From positions 1-9,962 of the forward strand of contig CAIQMJ010000994.1 of assembly GCA_903872875.1 (NCBI GenBank): a stretch of DNA of 9,962 bases, written 5' to 3'. The notes beneath the pieces were generated by a model, which was not told the origin of the DNA, ran no database searches, and saw only the letters and a list, made by a program, of their open reading frames with translations. Of the stretch, positions 5,996-9,962 are shown in pieces. The first letter of the stretch is position 1. The number at the start of each line of letters is the position of its first letter. Source of the DNA: an uncultured Variovorax sp. (GTDB lineage Bacteria > Pseudomonadota > Gammaproteobacteria > Burkholderiales > Burkholderiaceae_C). The position numbers and the translations under genes are program-made.

Positions 5996-7123
5996 TCACG
6001 GCGGCGTCAGCAGCGCGTGCTGGGTGGCGGTATGCAGGTCGCGCCACACGCGGTTGAGCGCGCTGGCCTCGTGCGCCGCCTGCAGTCCGCAGCAGGGATA
6101 GAGCTCGTCCACGCCGCGGCGTGCCGCCTGCACGAGTGCCTGCGCAGCGGCCAGCAGTGCCTCTGCGTCGGCTGCGGGCAACGGCAGGCCTGCGCATACG
6201 CCGGCCCAGGCTGGATCGAGCCGGGCGTAGAAGACCTCGCGTGCGGCCGACAGGTCCTGCCTCGCCTGTCGCAACAGCCGATGCGGGCCGGCCCGCGCGG
6301 GCACGGGGCCATCCAGCGGCCAGCGCTGCGCCACGTGCGCGCCTGCCAGGGCGATGAAGTGCTGCGCCATGCCGGCCAGGTTGGCCGCGAGCGTCACCCA
6401 GGCCAACGGCAGGAACGGAAAGCGGTACAGCGGCCCGCTGGCGACTGCGGCCTCGGGCCGGATGTCGAAGCCCTGCCGCGCCGGCACCCAGGCCGCATCG
6501 AGCCTGAAGCCATGCGTGCCCGTCGCCCGCAGGCCGATGCTGCGCCAACTGGGCACCACGGTCACCTGGTCCGCCGGCACGATGAAGGCGCGCACGCGGG
6601 GCGCGCCGGCAGCGTCGCGCAGCGGCTGGCCGTCCTCGTGCAGCAACGCGTTCATGGTGAAGTGGGTCGCCATGGGCGCGCCGCTCGCAAAGTCCCAATG
6701 GCCACTGAGCCGCCAGCCCGCTCCATCGCGCTCGGCGACGCCGGCTGGTGCGCCACTGCCCGCCACGCAAAGGCGGCGCGTGGTCACGATCTCGCGCGCC
6801 AGTTCCAGCGGCAGGAAGCCCGCGAACCAGCCCGCGCCCGCGCACAGCGTGACCACCCAGCCGCAACTGCCGTCCGCGGCGGCGATCGCCTCCTCCAGGC
6901 GGACCGCGGCAGGCAGCGCCATCTCCGCACCGCCGACGGCACGCGGCGCGAGCATGCGCATCCAGCCGCGGCGATGGATCAGGGCTTGCTGGGCGGGCTG
7001 CAGCGCACCGGCGACGTCGGCCGCCGCCGCCGCGCGCCGCAGGCGGCGCCGGTCATGGTCGGCAAGTTCGAACGAATCGGGAACTGGTGCAGGCGCGTGC
7101 GGCAAACGGGAAATGACGGACAT
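5996..7123 (-). CDS. Acyl-CoA dehydrogenase-fold flavoprotein, group D flavin monooxygenase-like
   Basis: A 375-residue protein with the three-part acyl-CoA dehydrogenase fold: N-terminal helices to about 115, a beta domain to about 230, then a C-terminal helical bundle. Signatures resemble the HsaA/DszC-like monooxygenases more than true dehydrogenases: LAPRAVGGAEMALPAAVRLEE (58-78), AAADGSCGWVVTLCAGAGWF (81-100), LSGHWDFASGAP (139-150), SIGLRATGTHGFRLDAAWVP (195-214) and, near the end, ALNRVWRDLHTATQHALL (355-372). The catalytic Glu of acyl-CoA dehydrogenases is not apparent. Such enzymes use reduced flavin and O2 to hydroxylate aromatic or heterocyclic substrates and need a separate flavin reductase, not seen here. 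The start is uncertain: ATG 7123 (used) or ATG 7135, neither with a convincing ribosome site; a TTG at 7180 is unlikely. It precedes the small DUF7661-like gene and is divergent from a nucleobase permease. Substrate unknown. Confidence 0.85.
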   Translation of the reverse strand: MSVISRLPHAPAPVPDSFELADHDRRRLRRAAAAADVAGALQPAQQALIHRRGWMRMLAPRAVGGAEMALPAAVRLEEAIAAADGSCGWVVTLCAGAGWFAGFLPLELAREIVTTRRLCVAGSGAPAGVAERDGAGWRLSGHWDFASGAPMATHFTMNALLHEDGQPLRDAAGAPRVRAFIVPADQVTVVPSWRSIGLRATGTHGFRLDAAWVPARQGFDIRPEAAVASGPLYRFPFLPLAWVTLAANLAGMAQHFIALAGAHVAQRWPLDGPVPARAGPHRLLRQARQDLSAAREVFYARLDPAWAGVCAGLPLPAADAEALLAAAQALVQAARRGVDELYPCCGLQAAHEASALNRVWRDLHTATQHALLTPP

Positions 7124-7202
7124 GCGGGCAATCATAGGAGCGCGAAAGGCCGAGCAAGGCGAGCTTGCGCAGGGTGCCAAGCCGGCCCGTTCGCAGGCTC
7201 GC

Positions 7203-7208
7203 TATAGT
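7203..7208 (+). promoter_or_regulatory. Candidate -10 element for the NCS2 permease
   Basis: TATAGT matches five of six positions of the sigma-70 -10 consensus and stands out in GC-rich surroundings, about 55 bases before the permease ATG. I see no good -35 at the right distance (7180-7185 is AGCCGG), so the promoter may need an activator. The rest of the 139-bp divergent region has only a weak five-base inverted repeat (GCAAG/CTTGC, 7154-7168). Confidence 0.3.
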
Positions 7209-7262
7209 TCGGCCCCGCCTTCCCTTCCCCTGTCCGACGAACAACAAAGAAAGAGACATCCA

Positions 7263-8561
7263 ATGAATTCAGGCAATCCGATCCGCACCGGCTGGCGCGA
7301 GGTGCGCGCCACCGAAGGCGCAGTGGTCGCGCCCGACGAGCGGCTGCCCTGGCCGCAGACCGTGCTCATGGGCATGCAGCATGTGATCGCCATGTTCGGC
7401 GCCACCGTGCTGGCGCCGATCCTCATGGGCTTCAGCCCCAACCTCGCCATCCTCATGAGCGGCGTCGGCACGCTGATCTTCTTCTTCATCACCGGCGGCC
7501 GCGTGCCCAGCTACCTGGGCTCGAGCTTCGCATTCATCGGCGTGGTGATCGCCGCCAGCGGCTATGCGGGCAGCGGACCCAACGCCAACATCGCGGCCGC
7601 GCTGGGCGGCATCGTCGCCTGCGGCGTGGTGTACATCACCATCGGCGCGATCGTGCAGGCGCTGGGCACCGGCTGGATCGAGCGCTTCATGCCGCCGGTG
7701 GTGACCGGCGCGGTGGTCGCGGTGATCGGCCTGAACCTGGCGAGCGTGCCCATCAAGAACATGGCGGCCGGCAACTTCGACGCCTGGATGCAGGCCGCGA
7801 CCTTTCTCTGCGTCGGGCTGGTCGCGGTGTTCGCGCGCGGCATGCTGCAGCGCCTGCTGATCCTGGTCGGCCTGATCCTCGCCACCGTGCTGTACGCGGT
7901 GCTGACCAACGGCCTCGGCCTGGGCAAGCCGGTGGACCTGAGCGGCATCGCCGCGGCCGCGTGGTTCGGTGCGCCGGCCTTCACCGCGCCGGTGTTCACG
8001 GCCAACGCGATGCTGCTGATCGCGCCGGTCGCCATCATCCTGGTGGCCGAGAACCTGGGCCACCTGAAAGCGGTGACCGCCATGACCGGCCGCAACCTCG
8101 ACCGCCTGACCGGCCGCGCCTTCATCGGCGACGGCGTGGCGACCGTGGTGAGCGGCATGGCCGGCGGCACCGGCGTGACCACCTATGCCGAGAACATCGG
8201 CGTGATGGCCGCCACCCGCATCTACTCGACCGCGGTGTTCGTGGTGGCTGCGCTGATCGCGCTGGTGCTGGGTTTCAGCCCCAAGTTCGGCGCGCTGATC
8301 CAGGCGATCCCGCTGCCGGTGATGGGCGGCGTGAGCATCGTCGTGTTCGGCCTGATCGCGGTGGCCGGCGCCAAGATCTGGGTCGACAACAAGGTCGACT
8401 TCTCGCAGAACCGCAACCTGATCGTGGCCGCCATCACGCTGATCATCGGCACCGGCGACTTCACGCTGAAGTTCGGCCAGTTCGCGCTGGGCGGCATCGG
8501 GACCGCGACCTTCGGGGCGATCCTGCTGTGGGCGTTGCTGGGGCGGGCGAAGAACGCTTGA
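7263..8561 (+). CDS. rutG: NCS2 nucleobase permease, RutG/UraA type
   Basis: A 432-residue inner-membrane transporter (about 14 hydrophobic segments) of the nucleobase:cation symporter-2 family. It is strongly similar, from recalled sequence, to E. coli RutG (442 residues), the pyrimidine transporter of the rut operon: VVAPDERLPWPQTVLMGMQH (21-40), FFITGGRVPSYLGSS (74-88), RFMPPVVTGAVV (141-152), AVFARGMLQRLLILVGLI (188-205), ILVAENLGHLKAVTAMTGRN (259-278), GVTTYAENIGVMA (304-316) and GGIGTATFGAILL (410-422). Residues matching the UraA substrate site are present: Glu263 and His267 in VAENLGH, and Glu310 in TYAEN. The start is set by the conserved N-terminus and GAAAGAGA six bases upstream; the frame extends far upstream but only antisense to the flavoprotein. 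No rutA-F genes are in view, so it may serve general uracil, thymine or xanthine uptake, or the substrate of the neighbouring flavoprotein. Confidence 0.93.
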   Translation: MNSGNPIRTGWREVRATEGAVVAPDERLPWPQTVLMGMQHVIAMFGATVLAPILMGFSPNLAILMSGVGTLIFFFITGGRVPSYLGSSFAFIGVVIAASGYAGSGPNANIAAALGGIVACGVVYITIGAIVQALGTGWIERFMPPVVTGAVVAVIGLNLASVPIKNMAAGNFDAWMQAATFLCVGLVAVFARGMLQRLLILVGLILATVLYAVLTNGLGLGKPVDLSGIAAAAWFGAPAFTAPVFTANAMLLIAPVAIILVAENLGHLKAVTAMTGRNLDRLTGRAFIGDGVATVVSGMAGGTGVTTYAENIGVMAATRIYSTAVFVVAALIALVLGFSPKFGALIQAIPLPVMGGVSIVVFGLIAVAGAKIWVDNKVDFSQNRNLIVAAITLIIGTGDFTLKFGQFALGGIGTATFGAILLWALLGRAKNA

Positions 8562-8584
8562 GACTGAACATGGGTCGCTACGGC

Positions 8585-8597
8585 CCGTCGGGGACGG
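8585..8597 (+). terminator. Short GC hairpin after the permease gene
   Basis: CCGTC-GGG-GACGG forms a five-base stem with a three-base loop, 24 bases after the permease stop. It lacks a following T-run, so it is only a weak candidate for transcript end or 3' protection. Confidence 0.25.
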
Positions 8598-8626
8598 CGG
8601 CATAGCTGTGCGCATCGATGATTCCG

Positions 8627-8669
8627 GATCGCTTCGGTGCTCGCCGCTTGGCAGCGAAGCTCCGCGATC
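8627..8669. repeat. Imperfect long stem-loop at the island border
   Basis: GATC plus GCTTCG (8627-8636) pairs with CGAAGC (8655-8660) and, after a five-base bulge, GATC (8666-8669). Inside lies GCC-GCTT-GGC (8643-8652). Alternatively GATCGC (8627-8632) pairs with GCGATC (8664-8669). It sits exactly where GC-rich core-like sequence changes to AT-richer sequence. It may be a terminator for the permease, without a T-run, or a relic of a recombination site. Confidence 0.4.
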
Positions 8670-8768
8670 AAGCAAATCAGCAAAGATGATGTGATGAAGT
8701 TGCAACACTATGCTAGCCAACACCTTATGCTTTTCGCATTCAACTTGATCTTCTAGAACTGCACCGAC

Positions 8769-9962
8769 ATGGACACTCAAGTTCGAACGCCACAAGCCAT
8801 CTTCATGCAGCCTCAGCGTCTGCTCGTTCCTCTATTTCAGCGCCCGTACATCTGGAACGAAGAACTGCAGTGGGAGCCTCTTTGGAAAGACCTCGAACGG
8901 GTGGCCACTCGCCTGATGCAATCGCCAAACACGACGCAGGCGCGTCACTTCCTGGGCGCCATCGTCTTGCAACAGTTGCCCACACCCACAAGCGATTTGC
9001 AGCAACGCACTGTCATCGACGGACAACAGCGACTGACGACCTTGCAGATCTTGTTGGATGCAGTGCACTCCGAGATCGAAATAGTTGGCGCGGCCATGCC
9101 CGCAGCGCGCTTGGAGCCCCTGATCGCCAACGCCGAAGCCTTTCGTCGACACAAGGAAGATCGCTTCAAGGTCTGGCCTACCAATCGGGATCGCGCAGCT
9201 TTCAACGAGGTGATGGAAGCCAAGAGCCCGGTGGACTACGAGAAGCTCAAGCACCGTGCGTCCCGCCTTGTCAAGGCGCATCGCTATTTTGCGCAGCAGT
9301 GTCGCGCTTGGCTCCATGCCGAAGGTCCGGAAAAAATCACCGCACGGGCAGAGGGCGTCGAACGTAGCGTACGAGAGTTGCTGCAGATCGTCGTCATCGA
9401 CCTAACCGCTGATGAAAACGCTCAAGAGATCTTCGAAACGCTCAATGCACGTGGCGCAGTCCTGACTGCGGCCGACCTGATCAAGAATTTTGTATTCCAG
9501 CGGTTGCTCGAACAGCAGGCTGATGTAGAGCAAGCCTACAGCACGTACTGGGCGCAGTTTGAGACTGCCTTCTGGGAAGAAGAAATCAATGTAGGGCGTG
9601 TCAAAAGCCCGCGCTCATCAGTCTTCCTGAACCATTGGTTGATCGCCCGTACTGGTGAGGAAGTGGTTGCTCGTGAGGTGTTCTCTCGCTTCAAGTTCTA
9701 CGCTGACTACCAAGCCGGACACACCATGCTGGAACTGCTAATGGAAATTCATCGGGCCGCGGCGATCTATCGAGAATTCACCAAAAAGGCCGAGATGCTG
9801 GACGGACCGCTGGATCGCGTGGGGCTGTTCGCCTATCGCACCAAGACATTGGAGAGCGAAGTCGTCAAGCCGGTGCTGCTGGCTCTGCTGGATCACAAGT
9901 CTGGCCCGCTGCAACAGAAGCAAATTGAGACCGCGCTGGATGTACTCGAAAGTTGGTTGGCA
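8769..9962 (+). CDS. DUF262 / GmrS-like protein, 3' end outside the window
   Basis: An open frame of 398 codons to the window edge, no stop. It carries the N-terminal DUF262 (ParB/sulfiredoxin-like) domain of GmrSD type IV restriction enzymes, which cut modified DNA using NTP. Motifs: VPLFQRPYIWNEELQW (20-35); HFLGAIVLQQ (60-69); TVIDGQQRLTTLQ (81-93) containing the hallmark DGQQR; LLQIVVIDLTADENAQEIF (204-222); and ETLNARGAVLTAADLIKNFVF (223-243), the classic second block. RVKSPRSSVFLNHWLIARTGEEVVAREVFSRFK (277-309) resembles actinobacterial and proteobacterial homologues I recall. Full-length relatives are about 550-650 residues, often ending in a DUF1524 HNH nuclease (GmrD part), which would lie right of the window. 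ATG 8769 is the first start after an in-frame TAG at 8754; the ribosome site is poor, and Met13 is an alternative. Base composition is less GC-rich than upstream, with more TTG, CAA, GAA and AAT codons, suggesting acquisition. Confidence 0.9.
   Translation, partial: MDTQVRTPQAIFMQPQRLLVPLFQRPYIWNEELQWEPLWKDLERVATRLMQSPNTTQARHFLGAIVLQQLPTPTSDLQQRTVIDGQQRLTTLQILLDAVHSEIEIVGAAMPAARLEPLIANAEAFRRHKEDRFKVWPTNRDRAAFNEVMEAKSPVDYEKLKHRASRLVKAHRYFAQQCRAWLHAEGPEKITARAEGVERSVRELLQIVVIDLTADENAQEIFETLNARGAVLTAADLIKNFVFQRLLEQQADVEQAYSTYWAQFETAFWEEEINVGRVKSPRSSVFLNHWLIARTGEEVVAREVFSRFKFYADYQAGHTMLELLMEIHRAAAIYREFTKKAEMLDGPLDRVGLFAYRTKTLESEVVKPVLLALLDHKSGPLQQKQIETALDVLESWLA

Larger units (their letters stand above)
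8562..8768. other. 207-bp intergenic region and composition boundary
   Basis: No gene is visible between the permease stop and the DUF262 gene. The first 110 bases are GC-rich and hold two stem-loops (8585-8597 and 8627-8669). From about 8670 the sequence becomes AT-richer: 8701-8760 has 24 G+C in 60 bases by count, against 43 in 60 at 2041-2100. TATGCT, a fair -10 match, occurs at 8709 and 8726; TTGCAA at 8700-8705 is the nearest -35-like element, but spacing to the second copy is 20 bases, so the promoter is uncertain. I found no tRNA end or evident direct repeat that would mark an integration site. Confidence 0.6.

Noticed and set aside
7154..7168. GCAAG/CTTGC inverted repeat in the flavoprotein-permease gap as an operator
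   Set aside because: Five-base arms with a five-base spacer are too common by chance, and nothing else supports it.
6354..7262. In-frame upstream extension of the permease
   Set aside because: It lies antisense to the flavoprotein gene; permease homology begins only near 7263 and a ribosome site is present there.
7269..8795. A 508-codon minus-strand frame opposite the permease
   Set aside because: Extremely His/Asp/Arg-rich translation without domains, wholly antisense to a very well conserved transporter.
8832..9317. A 161-codon minus-strand frame inside the DUF262 gene
   Set aside because: It is antisense to the DGQQR-containing region, and the plus-strand product has clear family motifs.

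Overview
The window looks like a chromosomal segment of a high-GC betaproteobacterium, most likely a Comamonadaceae/Burkholderiales member such as a Variovorax-like organism. This rests on the GC-rich coding (a counted line, 2041-2100, is 72% G+C), a Bug-type solute-binding protein, and close resemblance of several products to families common in that group. The taxon is inferred, not demonstrated. There are ten genes, the first cut by the left edge and the last by the right edge. I see no tRNA, rRNA, CRISPR array or insertion sequence.

Region 1 (1-3739, + strand) is an operon-like run: the C-terminal half of a Bug/TctC periplasmic binding protein, a CoA-ester lyase of the malyl/citramalyl-CoA lyase type, a family III CoA-transferase (overlapping the lyase gene by ATGA), and a second, divergent CoA-ester lyase. 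The logic is capture of an organic acid, its activation to a CoA thioester, and cleavage to acetyl-CoA (or a homologue) plus a 2-oxoacid. The substrate is not identifiable from sequence. The two dissimilar lyases around one transferase are the most interesting metabolic feature.

Region 2 (3740-5722) holds an aldo/keto reductase closely resembling E. coli PdxI (YdbC, pyridoxal reductase) on the minus strand, and a divergent LysR-type regulator. Their 159-bp intergenic region carries a perfect 6-1-6 palindrome and a T-N11-A motif over a candidate pdxI -35 box.

Region 3 (5739-8561): on the minus strand, an acyl-CoA dehydrogenase-fold flavoprotein (group D flavin monooxygenase-like) is followed after 29 bp by a 75-residue protein, probably of the DUF7661 family. 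Divergent to them is an NCS2 nucleobase permease very close to RutG, with no other rut genes in view.

Region 4 (8562-9962): after imperfect stem-loops the base composition drops (8701-8760 is 40% G+C by count) and codon use changes. A long open frame then runs off the right edge. It encodes a DUF262/GmrS-like protein with a clear DGQQR motif, of the kind found in GmrSD type IV restriction systems. This looks like the left border of an acquired defence or accessory island.
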